Source: Hungatella sp.
GTDB taxonomy: Bacteria > Bacillota > Clostridia > Lachnospirales > Lachnospiraceae
DNA: 64,000 bases
Direction of reading: 5' to 3'
Assembly: GCA_009712635.1 (NCBI GenBank)
Contig: WASS01000018.1
Span: 1-64,000, forward strand
The notes below the pieces were generated by a model that saw nothing but the letters and a program-made list of their open reading frames with translations, searched no databases and had not been told where the DNA came from. Shown piece by piece: positions 37,690-45,586 of the stretch; positions within the stretch are counted from its first letter, which is position 1, and each line of letters begins with the position of its first letter. A program made the translations under genes and the position numbers.

Positions 37690-37900
37690 GCAGATATTGC
37701 ATGTGACATTTGTTATAATATCTTTTTCAACATTCATTTTTATGGTTAATTTTACCAAAATCAGTTATAAATTAAATATATAATTTCAACAATGTTTTGT
37801 CAATACATTTTTTAACATTTAAAGTATTTTTATTAAGTTGTCTATACAACTATACGTTATTGATTGGTTATAGACGACAATTTTAGACATGAAATTACAA

Positions 37901-37937
37901 AAAAACGACTCGTTCTTATAATTAAGAACAAGCCGTT
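37901..37937 (-). terminator. terminator of the AraC-type gene
   Basis: A 15-base stem (37904-37918 with 37923-37937, wobble pairs) with a 4-base loop is followed on minus by TTTTTTTG. It lies 30 bases past the stop of the AraC-family gene. Confidence 0.88.
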
Positions 37938-37966
37938 AAATTCTCTCCTTATGATATAAATTCTTT

Positions 37967-38815
37967 TTAATAAATAACATGAAGCTTTTTATCATAAGCA
38001 TTTCCCAAAAGGGTATCTACGTAAGCGGATGGAGTAAATCCAGACATCTTTACAAACTCCTTTATGAAATGGGATTGATCATAATATCCGGATACCAGTG
38101 CGGCATCTGCTCCATTTGCACTGTGAATGGTTTCCACCAGTCTGCTCACTGATTTCTGAAAGCGGATAAACCTGATGAGATTTTTGGGATTCATGCCAAA
38201 ATCTTCGTGGATTTTCTGATTTAAATATCGCTCCGAATAACCTGTATAGCTGCTTAACTCCGAAAGCTTCAGGCTTCCGTCTGACTTTAGTATCTGTTGG
38301 TGTATTACGTATTTCAGACTGTTTTTATCTTCGGCGTGATTATAAAAATATTTCAGATAGAAATCAAGAAATACTTCCGTTTTTTCATGAAAGGATCCAG
38401 CTTCATACATACGCTCCAGCAGCCCTTCCCGTTCTCCGGTACTGCTCAGCATATCTTCCAGACTGATCTCATTATTCACCAGTTCATGAAGCTTCACGTT
38501 ACCGGCAACCGGATTGACCCCCGGCAGAAACCGTACTCCGAAATACTGGCAGTTTAATTCAGTCTTTGCCGTTCCTTTTTCTAACAGGGTACCTGCTGCC
38601 TTGGCTTTCATTACTCCATCCTTTTCCCAGAACAGCATGTCAATACAGGCATCCGGAATCACTCCCATATGGTCTGATTCCGCAGTAAACTGATAAAAAT
38701 GGGAAAGATTATATTTCATAATACATTTTTTAGAATAATTTGTAGTAGCCAGCACAAACTCAGGCTGTCTGGGACTCAGTGCAGGAACATTTTCTTTTCT
38801 CCATTCATTACTCAT
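37967..38815 (-). CDS. AraC-family transcriptional regulator
   Basis: 282 residues. The N-terminal about 160 residues are a sensing domain unlike sugar-cupin ones (SDHMGVIPDACIDMLFWEKD, FGVRFLPGV), resembling the DUF6597 type found in AraC-like regulators. The C-terminal HTH pair is clear: LKLSELSSYTGYSERYLNQKIHEDFGMNPKNLIRFIRFQ region and the second helix around YYDQSHFIKEFVKMSGFTPSAY. Divergent from the ridA operon at 39105, so it may control it. Starts behind AAAGGAG. Confidence 0.88.
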   Translation of the reverse strand: MSNEWRKENVPALSPRQPEFVLATTNYSKKCIMKYNLSHFYQFTAESDHMGVIPDACIDMLFWEKDGVMKAKAAGTLLEKGTAKTELNCQYFGVRFLPGVNPVAGNVKLHELVNNEISLEDMLSSTGEREGLLERMYEAGSFHEKTEVFLDFYLKYFYNHAEDKNSLKYVIHQQILKSDGSLKLSELSSYTGYSERYLNQKIHEDFGMNPKNLIRFIRFQKSVSRLVETIHSANGADAALVSGYYDQSHFIKEFVKMSGFTPSAYVDTLLGNAYDKKLHVIY

Positions 38816-38878
38816 ATTGTCTGCTCCTTTCTGTTTTTCCTGATTTAAAGGAAAAGAGGCGTATCCCTATAGAAACAC

Positions 38879-38916
38879 AAAAGACACAAAGGGTTCAGAA
38901 CGCCTTCGTGTCTTTT
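38879..38916. other. hairpin in the AraC/ridA divergent region
   Basis: AAAAGACACAAAGG (38879-38892) pairs with CCTTCGTGTCTTTT (38903-38916) with one mismatch. On minus the T-rich sequence TTTTGTGTTT follows, so it could be a leader terminator for the AraC-type gene. The direction and role are uncertain. Confidence 0.5.
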
Positions 38917-38987
38917 GATGCATTTTATCACTTTCCTTTTTCAAGGTCAAGAAATATTCTCAATTAAAGCCTGTCAGTTCTTTCCTT

Positions 38988-39017
38988 TTGACTTCCGATT
39001 TTTACAATACATATATA
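38988..39017 (+). promoter_or_regulatory. promoter of the ridA/oxidase operon
   Basis: TTGACT (38988-38993), 18-base spacer, TATATA (39012-39017). Transcription would start near 39024, about 80 bases before the ridA start, and run through the leader hairpin at 39054. Confidence 0.7.
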
Positions 39018-39053
39018 CTGTAAAACAGTTAGAATGACAAAAAAGACAGCGAG

Positions 39054-39085
39054 GTCTTATGATTCCATATCATAAGGCTTTTTTT
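39054..39085 (+). terminator. leader terminator (possible attenuator) before ridA
   Basis: A 10-base stem (39054-39063 with 39069-39078, one wobble) with a 5-base loop is followed by seven T. It lies between the promoter and the ribosome site of ridA, so most transcripts should stop unless the hairpin is prevented from forming. Confidence 0.72.
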
Positions 39086-39104
39086 AATGAAAGGAGGTAC
39101 ATAG

Positions 39105-39497
39105 GTGAAACGTATCAACTTTTCCTCCGGTGCTCCGTTAGAAGAGCTGGTGGGATACTCCAGAATGGTAAAAATCGGAGAACATATCTATATCGGGGGC
39201 ACTACCGCCGTCCTGCCGGATGGAACCGTCCACGGAGATACAGCACTGGAACAGGCAGATTATATCTTCCGGAAGTTTATTAACTTATTAAAAGAAGCAG
39301 GGGCAAATGCCAGTGATGTTATAAAAATTAAGGCTTATGTTACTGATATGAGTTTAGCAAAGGAAGTGGGGGAAGCCTACTCCCGTTATTTTAAAGAAGT
39401 CCGTCCTTTATTTACCATGGTCGAGACGCCTAAACTCAACCGCCCTACTCAAATGGTTGAGATCGAGCTGGAAGCGATCATAACTGATGAAAATTAA
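39105..39497 (+). CDS. ridA: RidA-family enamine/imine deaminase
   Basis: 130 residues of the YjgF/YER057c/UK114 fold. RidA-type proteins hydrolyse reactive imines made by PLP enzymes or amine oxidases. The family signatures are visible: YIGGTTAV, a NASDVIKIKAYVTDM segment and a RPLFTMVETPKLNRPTQMVEIE end. The usual catalytic Arg of the RidA subgroup lies before the FT segment (VRPLFT). GTG start at 39105 is set by AAGGAGG 8 bases upstream. First gene of a catabolic operon whose oxidases would make imines, which explains its place. Confidence 0.92.
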   Translation: MKRINFSSGAPLEELVGYSRMVKIGEHIYIGGTTAVLPDGTVHGDTALEQADYIFRKFINLLKEAGANASDVIKIKAYVTDMSLAKEVGEAYSRYFKEVRPLFTMVETPKLNRPTQMVEIELEAIITDEN

Positions 39498-39516
39498 GAA
39501 AGAAGAGGTAAAACAT

Positions 39517-40653
39517 ATGGCTTATCCTGAAGTTGATTTTATTTATCTGAATGAAGAAGACATGGTAAAAGCAGGAGTTACGGATATGAAAGGCTGTGTT
39601 GATGCCATGGAGGAGATGTTCCGGCTGTTGAAAGCAGGGGATTTCCGGATGGGTGGTTCCAATGCCAATTCACATGGTATTATGATGACATTTCCGGAAG
39701 CTTCTCCATTTCCAAATATGCCCACAGACGGACCCGACAGACGATTTATGGCAATGCCCGCCTACCTTGGCGGTAAGTTTGATATGGCAGGTATGAAATG
39801 GTACGGTTCTAACACAGAGAACCGGAAGAAGGGGCTTCCCAGATCCATTCTTATGCTGACACTGAACGATAAGGACACAGGGGCTCCACTTGCCTATATG
39901 TCAGCAAATATTTTAAGTGCATTCCGCACTGGAGCAGTGCCAGGGGTTGGAATCAAGTATTTTTCAAGAGTAGATTCCAAAGTGGTAGGTATCATCGGAC
40001 CTGGCGTTATGAGCAAAACCGCTTTTGATGCTGCAATGGCAGTAAGAGATCAGATTGATACGGTAAAAATAAAGGGACGTAGCCAGAAATCCATAGATGG
40101 ATTCATCCAGTATGTCAGGGATAAATATCCTCAGATCAAAGAACTGATTGTGGTGGATACGGAGGAAGAAGCGGTCAGGGATGCAGATATTGTAAGTATT
40201 GCCACCTCCAGCCCAACGGGAGATCCTTCCCTGTATTCTTATATCAAGGAAGAATGGATCAAACCAGGAGCAATCCTCTGCTGTCCGGCAGCTGCCAGAT
40301 TTGATGACGACTTTATCTTAAACAGGGCAAGAAACGTGGCAGATAACATTCAGTTATACGAAGCCTGGGCAGAAGAACTCCCCTATCCTTCCTACAACTC
40401 CGTTCCCATACCTGCTGTTCACTGCATGGATTTAATAAAAGACGGACTTATGAAGGCCGATCAGGTGGATGATCTGGGAGATGTACTTACCGGTAAGGTT
40501 CCTGTTCACAGAAAAGAGAATGAAATCGTGATTTATTCCGTGGGGGGAATGCCCATTGAGGATGTGGCGTGGGGAACCATTGTTTACAGAAATGCTCTTA
40601 AAAATGGAATAGGAACCAGACTGAACCTTTGGAAAGAACCTTACCTTGCTTAA
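39517..40653 (+). CDS. ornithine cyclodeaminase / mu-crystallin family protein
   Basis: 378 residues with the family's NAD(P)-binding centre (VVGIIGPGVMSKTAFDAA, about residue 160) and substrate region (GMKWYGSNTENRKKGLPRS, FRTGAVPGVG). Relatives are ornithine cyclodeaminase, alanine dehydrogenase, ketimine reductase and opine-type enzymes; a catalytic Asp near residue 232 (ADIVSIATSS) seems kept. It is longer than a usual OCD and has an internal insertion (PNMPTDGPDRRF). From memory, related clostridial proteins are sometimes called tyramine oxidase subunit B; I could not check that. Start at 39517 is behind AGAGG; an earlier ATG at 39487 has no ribosome site. Confidence 0.82.
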   Translation: MAYPEVDFIYLNEEDMVKAGVTDMKGCVDAMEEMFRLLKAGDFRMGGSNANSHGIMMTFPEASPFPNMPTDGPDRRFMAMPAYLGGKFDMAGMKWYGSNTENRKKGLPRSILMLTLNDKDTGAPLAYMSANILSAFRTGAVPGVGIKYFSRVDSKVVGIIGPGVMSKTAFDAAMAVRDQIDTVKIKGRSQKSIDGFIQYVRDKYPQIKELIVVDTEEEAVRDADIVSIATSSPTGDPSLYSYIKEEWIKPGAILCCPAAARFDDDFILNRARNVADNIQLYEAWAEELPYPSYNSVPIPAVHCMDLIKDGLMKADQVDDLGDVLTGKVPVHRKENEIVIYSVGGMPIEDVAWGTIVYRNALKNGIGTRLNLWKEPYLA

Positions 40654-40678
40654 AAATTCAGGAACAGGAGCTGACGAT

Positions 40679-40996
40679 ATGAGAATTGAAGAACACCCAA
40701 TACTGGGAAAACCGGAAGAGAGAAAAGTCATTTCATTTATATACGATGGTACACCTCTTTCCGGTTATGAAGGGGAACCAATCGCCATGGCTCTGGAAGC
40801 TGCAGGCATTATGATTCATCGATATACAAGAAAATACCATAAGCCAAGAGGAGTCTTCTGTGCAATCGGCCGCTGTACAGACTGTGTTATGGTTGTAGAC
40901 GGAATACCCAATGTCAGAACCTGCATCACTCCTTTAAAGGAAGGCATGGTTGTACAAACCCAGTACGGGGTATCGGCACAGGAGGAATCAACATGA
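40679..40996 (+). CDS. [2Fe-2S] subunit, HcnA / sarcosine-oxidase-alpha N-terminal type
   Basis: 105 residues. A ferredoxin-like 2Fe-2S protein with cysteine pattern CAIGRCTDC...C (about residues 61-81), equal to the N-terminal module of sarcosine oxidase alpha and to HcnA of hydrogen cyanide synthase. The fold begins ISFIYDGTPLSGYEGEPIAMAL. Start at 40679 (MRIEEHP) follows ACAGGAG; the first possible TTG at 40646 lies inside the previous gene. It ends overlapping the next ATG (ATGA). It should carry electrons within the flavin complex. Confidence 0.88.
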   Translation: MRIEEHPILGKPEERKVISFIYDGTPLSGYEGEPIAMALEAAGIMIHRYTRKYHKPRGVFCAIGRCTDCVMVVDGIPNVRTCITPLKEGMVVQTQYGVSAQEEST

Positions 40997-42579
40997 ATCG
41001 ATTTGATTTGATTATTATAGGAGCCGGTCCTGCAGGTCTGTCCGCTGCCATCAGCGCGGCTAAAAACGGACTGTCAGTCATTGTGTTCGATGAAAATTCC
41101 AAACCTGGGGGACAGCTCTTTAAACAGATTCATAAGTTCTTTGGCTCGAAAGAACATAAGGCAAAGATCCGGGGATTTCGGATCGGAGAAGAATTATTAA
41201 AAGAAGCAGAAGATTTAAAGGTAACAGTCGTGTTAAATGCAATTGTAACAGGTCTTTATCAGGATAAGGAAATAACCGTAAAGATTGGTGAAGAAATCTG
41301 CCACTATAAGGGAGATGCCGTGATTGTTGCTACCGGAGCCACGGAAAATATGGTTCCCTTTGAAGGCTGGACACTTCCCGGTGTCATAGGGGCGGGAGCT
41401 TCCCAGACCATGATGAATCTACACCACATTAAACCGGGAAACAGGGTTCTGATGCTTGGAACCGGAAACGTGGGGCTGGTGGTCAGCTTCCAGCTGCTTC
41501 AGGCAGGCTGTCAGGTTGCCGCACTTGTAGATGCCGCTCCAAAAATAGGGGGATACGGTGTGCATGCGGCCAAAGTTGCAAGATGCGGTGTTCCATTTTA
41601 CCTCTCCCATACCATTCTTAAAGCGGAAGGCGAGGATCGTGTCAGAGGAGTCGTAATTGGAGAGGTGGATTCTTCCTTTCAATTGATTCCCGGCACAGAA
41701 AAGCATTTTTCTGTTGATACAATCTGTCTTGCAGTAGGCCTGTCTCCCATGTCACAGCTGCTTCATATGGCAGGCTGCAAGATGCAGGATACTCCCCTTG
41801 GATATGTTCCAGTGATTGATGAAAATGGTGAAACCAGCATACCCGGCATTTATGCAGCAGGAGATGTTTCCGGTATTGAAGAGGCCAGTTCTGCCATGAT
41901 AGAGGGGCGGATTGCAGGAACAAAAGCTGCACAGTATCTGGGTTTCCTTACAGAGGAGAGGGCAAAAGAAACAACTGCAGAATTAGAACTGGCATTAGAC
42001 CGTTTAAGAAAAGGCATGTTTGCACCGGAAAACCGGGGAAAGAAAATCGCTCTGACCGATGAGGGCATTCCGGTTTCAGAAAGCCTTTTAACCAATGGAT
42101 ATTTAGACGAAACGGATTTAGACCGTTTTCCTGGAATTGCAAAAGGAAAGGGAATCCACCCGGTCATGGAATGCACCCAGAACATTCCATGTAACCCATG
42201 CCAGGAAGCATGCCCCAGAAAATGTATTAAAATCGGGGATACCATTACGTCACTTCCAGTCATTGATAAAGAAAATATATGCAGCGGCTGTGGTATGTGC
42301 GTTGCTTCCTGTTCCGGCCAGGCAATCTTTCTTTTAAACGAGGATTATGAGCCAGGTTACGCTTCGGTTACTCTCCCCTATGAATTCCTTCCAATACCAT
42401 TGAAGGGGGATACAGGATCAGCGCTTGACCGAAGTGGAAAAGAGGTATGCCAGGCAGAGATTATTGAGGTAAAAACGCTGAAAGCCTTCGATCATACCAC
42501 CTTACTCACCATGAAGATACCACTTGATATGGCAATGAAAGCAAGGTTTTATAAAAGCAGGGGGGATAGCCATGAATAA
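40993..42579 (+). CDS. FAD/NAD(P)-binding oxidoreductase with 2x[4Fe-4S] ferredoxin segment, HcnB-like
   Basis: 528 residues. Motifs in order: FAD-binding GAGPAGLSAA (about residue 9), second dinucleotide motif GTGNVGLVVSF (about 155), the GD box VPVIDENGETSIPGIYAAGDVSG (about 276-299). From about 394 an added segment has CxxxxxCxxCxxxCP and CSGCGMCVASC, two 4Fe-4S clusters, absent from HcnB. It is the alpha-type subunit of HcnABC, octopine-oxidase and archaeal proline-dehydrogenase complexes. Genes before and after overlap it by 4 and 8 bases. Confidence 0.88.
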   Translation: MNRFDLIIIGAGPAGLSAAISAAKNGLSVIVFDENSKPGGQLFKQIHKFFGSKEHKAKIRGFRIGEELLKEAEDLKVTVVLNAIVTGLYQDKEITVKIGEEICHYKGDAVIVATGATENMVPFEGWTLPGVIGAGASQTMMNLHHIKPGNRVLMLGTGNVGLVVSFQLLQAGCQVAALVDAAPKIGGYGVHAAKVARCGVPFYLSHTILKAEGEDRVRGVVIGEVDSSFQLIPGTEKHFSVDTICLAVGLSPMSQLLHMAGCKMQDTPLGYVPVIDENGETSIPGIYAAGDVSGIEEASSAMIEGRIAGTKAAQYLGFLTEERAKETTAELELALDRLRKGMFAPENRGKKIALTDEGIPVSESLLTNGYLDETDLDRFPGIAKGKGIHPVMECTQNIPCNPCQEACPRKCIKIGDTITSLPVIDKENICSGCGMCVASCSGQAIFLLNEDYEPGYASVTLPYEFLPIPLKGDTGSALDRSGKEVCQAEIIEVKTLKAFDHTTLLTMKIPLDMAMKARFYKSRGDSHE

Positions 42580-42898
42580 ACGAAATGACCGCTTTGCAGA
42601 CATCGGACCACTAATGCCCCAGCCAGATGATGATATGATTATCTGCCGCTGTGAAGAAGTCACGAAAGGCGAAATCCGAAAGGCTGTTCATGATGGCATG
42701 TTTACATTAACCGAGATTCGAAGATATTTAAGAACAGGCATGGGGCTTTGCCAGGGACAGACCTGCTCAAAACTGGTGAAGTCCATTGTAGCAAAGGAAC
42801 TGGGGCTTACCCCGGGTGATATAGAACCGGCAGTATCCCGTGCACCTATGAGGCCCGTAGAAATGAAAATTTTAGGCAATGACAGAAAGGAGGTCTGA
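42572..42898 (+). CDS. BFD-like [2Fe-2S] protein
   Basis: 108 residues. Cysteine pattern CRC (about residues 25-27) and CQGQTC (about 61-66) match the BFD-like [2Fe-2S] domain that is often fused to HcnB/sarcosine-oxidase-type flavoproteins. Here it is encoded as a free subunit between the alpha and beta flavoproteins. It starts 8 bases inside the preceding gene behind AGGGGG. It probably completes an electron path to a membrane or soluble acceptor. Confidence 0.87.
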   Translation: MNKRNDRFADIGPLMPQPDDDMIICRCEEVTKGEIRKAVHDGMFTLTEIRRYLRTGMGLCQGQTCSKLVKSIVAKELGLTPGDIEPAVSRAPMRPVEMKILGNDRKEV

Positions 42899-42902
42899 TG
42901 GA

Positions 42903-44030
42903 ATGGGAAACTGCGCAGATGTAATTATCATAGGCAGCGGAATTATTGGAAATGCAACCGCTTATTATCTGGCGGATAAGGGCTGTTCTGTCATAGTCCT
43001 GGAAAAAAGCGACCATATCGGAGGCGGTGGTTCTTCCAGAAATGGAGGCGGTGTCCGCCAGTCAGGCAGAGACAGGCGGGAGCTTCCCCTGGCAATGTAC
43101 GGAGCTGCCAACCTTTGGCCCACCCTTTCTGAAGAGCTTGGAATGGATGTGGAATATTATCAGAAAGGCAATTTGCGCCTTGGGAAAACAGAAGATCATC
43201 TAAAAATACTAAAGGGTCTTACTGACCGTGCAAGCGCCCAGGGTCTTGGAGTCACCATGATTGACCAAAAAGAAGCAAGGGATATCTGTCCTTACCTCTC
43301 CGATGAGGTAATTGGAGCAAGCTGGTGTCCCACCGATGGTCATGCCAATCCCATGCTTGCGACTCTTGCCTATTACAGAAAGGCAAGACAGCTGGGTGTG
43401 CATTTTATCACTGGAGAAACTGTGATTGAGATAAAAAAATACAAGGGAAAAGCAAGGCAGGTTATTACTGACAATAACGTGTATGAAGGTGGGACCATCA
43501 TACTGGCAGCCGGATATGAAAGCCGTAAAATTGCAGCTTCCGTGGGAGTGGATATTCCCATGACTCAGGCACTTTTAGAGGTTTTAGTCACAGAGGCCCA
43601 GCCCCCCATGTTCTATCAGATGCTGGGCACTGCAATGGCTGATTTCTACGGACACCAAAGCACTCACGGATCCTTTGTCTTTGGCGGTTCCTCCGGGTTT
43701 GAGGACTTTAACAAAAGCAATGGAACCCCTCTAACCAATAGTCAGACCGCCTCCTGCATCTGCCGTGGCATTATGAAATATTTTCCCTGCCTCTCAAATG
43801 CAAAGATTGTAAGAACATGGGCAGGATTCATTGATGTCTGCGCCGATCATGTCCCTGTAATCAGCCATGTGGAGGAAGTCCCGGGACTAATTCTTGCCTG
43901 TGCATTTACCGGTCATGGATTTGGTATCTCTCCTACGGTGGGGACGATTTTATCCCAGATGGCCACTGGAGAAGAACCTGTTTTAAGCATTAAAGATTTC
44001 CGGTACGACCGGTTTCATACAAAGATCTGA
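42903..44030 (+). CDS. FAD-dependent amino acid/amine oxidoreductase, DadA/HcnC/sarcosine-oxidase-beta type
   Basis: 375 residues of the DAO fold. The FAD site is IIIGSGIIGNATAYYLADKG (about 7-26) followed by SSRNGGGVRQSGR; the C-terminal DAO motif is CAFTGHGFGISPTVG near residue 340. It is the subunit that oxidises the C-N bond of the substrate, giving the imine that RidA would clear. Start at 42903 is 7 bases after AAAGGAGG. The substrate is unknown: D- or N-methyl amino acids, proline, opines or amines are all possible. It precedes a terminator and the permease gene. Confidence 0.9.
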   Translation: MGNCADVIIIGSGIIGNATAYYLADKGCSVIVLEKSDHIGGGGSSRNGGGVRQSGRDRRELPLAMYGAANLWPTLSEELGMDVEYYQKGNLRLGKTEDHLKILKGLTDRASAQGLGVTMIDQKEARDICPYLSDEVIGASWCPTDGHANPMLATLAYYRKARQLGVHFITGETVIEIKKYKGKARQVITDNNVYEGGTIILAAGYESRKIAASVGVDIPMTQALLEVLVTEAQPPMFYQMLGTAMADFYGHQSTHGSFVFGGSSGFEDFNKSNGTPLTNSQTASCICRGIMKYFPCLSNAKIVRTWAGFIDVCADHVPVISHVEEVPGLILACAFTGHGFGISPTVGTILSQMATGEEPVLSIKDFRYDRFHTKI

Positions 44031-44038
44031 CCCAATGA

Positions 44039-44073
44039 CAAAGACGTCTTATTTTAAGATGTCTTTGTTTTTT
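44039..44073 (+). terminator. terminator after the oxidase genes
   Basis: A 13-base stem with one wobble (44039-44051 with 44055-44067), 3-base loop and a T-run of six. It lies between the oxidase subunit and the permease, so the permease may be expressed at a lower level or by readthrough. Confidence 0.88.
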
Positions 44074-44104
44074 CACTTCACTGACCACATAAAGGAGGAG
44101 CTAT

Positions 44105-45523
44105 ATGAACAGTAAAAAAATGGGACTTGGAAGTGCAGTTTCCGTATGTGTTGGATTAATCGTGGCAACCAGCTGTCTTCTGTCACTGGGACTTGGTACC
44201 GGACTTGCCGGAAAAGGCTTTATCTCTGCCATGTTTATTGTTGTAATTTTAAATATTCTTCTTGCACTTTCATTTCGTGAACTTCACGATTTAATGCCGG
44301 AGGCGGAAGGCGGACTGGGGCAGTATACACTGGCGGGACTGGGACCAGTTCCGTCCATTGTTTCCAATCTTTCCGCCTATGTTATCACCAATATGCTGGC
44401 CGGTTCCGTAGAGCTTGCCATGTGCGGACTGGTCATTCAGGAAACCTTTTTAAAAGGAGTTCCTGTACTGGTAATCAGTCTGTCCCTTCTTGCTTTTTTA
44501 ACCATTGTCAATTATCTGGGAGTTGATATCTTTGCTAAAATACAAAATTTAACTGTTATAGCACTCATCGGTTCTCTTATACTGCTGGGAGTCATCAGTG
44601 CATTTAAATTAGGAGTGGGTACTCCCCTTGCTCCCGGCGCACAGACTCCTCCTGTTGTAACGGGATTTTCAGGAATCCTGTCTCTCACTGCATTGGCATT
44701 TTGGATGTTTATCGGGATAGAATTTGTAATTCCGGTATCAAAGGATTTAAAAAATCCGAAACGGGATGTTCCTCTTGCCATGATCCTTGGCGTATGCCTT
44801 CTTTTTATTGTTCAGAGCTTATTAAGCATCGGCATGAGAAACTACGTTTCACTGGAAGAACTACGTTCCAGCAGCATGCCTCATATTATCTACGCTGAGC
44901 GGGTTATGGGAAAAGCCGGCAGCTACTGGATGGGGCTTATCACCATACTGGCCGGGGTCAGTACCATCAATACTGTACTGGGAAGCGTAACCAGAATTTT
45001 AAGCGGTATGGCAGATGCCGGTTTAATGCCGTCTTATTTTAGCAAAAAAAATAAAAGCGGAACTCCCACACCAGGACTTTTCCTTATGACAGGAGTCATC
45101 TCTTTTATATTGGTAAGCGGTATTGCAAACTATTCCGGTCTAACCAATTTCCTGCTTGCAGCCTCCTGTTTCTGGCTCACCTCCTATATTCTGGTCAATC
45201 TTACCGTCCTGGTGCTGCGCAGGCGTTATCCCAATGCTCCGGGAAGAGATAAACGGTTTACATTATGGGGAATTCCCCAGATTATCTGTATGATAGGAGA
45301 CGTTTATATGATCTGGCATATTGCAGAGGGAGATGCCAGAATATTTATTTATAAAATATACTTTGCACTGCTTGTTATTACTTTATTTTTCGCTTTTTTC
45401 TGGGTAAAGATTGTAAAAAAGGCCGATGCCTTCCGTCCGGTTTCCCTAGATGAAATCAATGATGTGAAATTGAAAGATCAGACGGATGAAGATCAGGCTT
45501 ACGCCTCCATGATGGTCAATTAA
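44105..45523 (+). CDS. APC-family amino acid/amine permease
   Basis: 472 residues with about 12 membrane spans. The first span shows SAVSVCVGLIVATSCL and the family's periplasmic-binding segment; IGIEFVIPVSKDLKNPKRDVP is the typical APC loop after span 6. Starts behind AAAGGAGG, 31 bases after the terminator. Likely imports the substrate of the upstream flavoprotein complex. The specific substrate cannot be told. Confidence 0.9.
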   Translation: MNSKKMGLGSAVSVCVGLIVATSCLLSLGLGTGLAGKGFISAMFIVVILNILLALSFRELHDLMPEAEGGLGQYTLAGLGPVPSIVSNLSAYVITNMLAGSVELAMCGLVIQETFLKGVPVLVISLSLLAFLTIVNYLGVDIFAKIQNLTVIALIGSLILLGVISAFKLGVGTPLAPGAQTPPVVTGFSGILSLTALAFWMFIGIEFVIPVSKDLKNPKRDVPLAMILGVCLLFIVQSLLSIGMRNYVSLEELRSSSMPHIIYAERVMGKAGSYWMGLITILAGVSTINTVLGSVTRILSGMADAGLMPSYFSKKNKSGTPTPGLFLMTGVISFILVSGIANYSGLTNFLLAASCFWLTSYILVNLTVLVLRRRYPNAPGRDKRFTLWGIPQIICMIGDVYMIWHIAEGDARIFIYKIYFALLVITLFFAFFWVKIVKKADAFRPVSLDEINDVKLKDQTDEDQAYASMMVN

Positions 45524-45538
45524 ACAAATTAAACGGGC

Positions 45539-45572
45539 AGGAGGGAGAATAAAAAACTCTCCCTCCTAATTT
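45539..45572. terminator. bidirectional terminator between permease and siderophore ABC operon
   Basis: A perfect 10-base stem AGGAGGGAGA/TCTCCCTCCT (45539-45548 with 45558-45567) with a 9-base loop is followed by AATTTTAT. It serves the convergent permease and yclP-like genes. Confidence 0.8.
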
Positions 45573-45586
45573 TATAAATGACAGAT

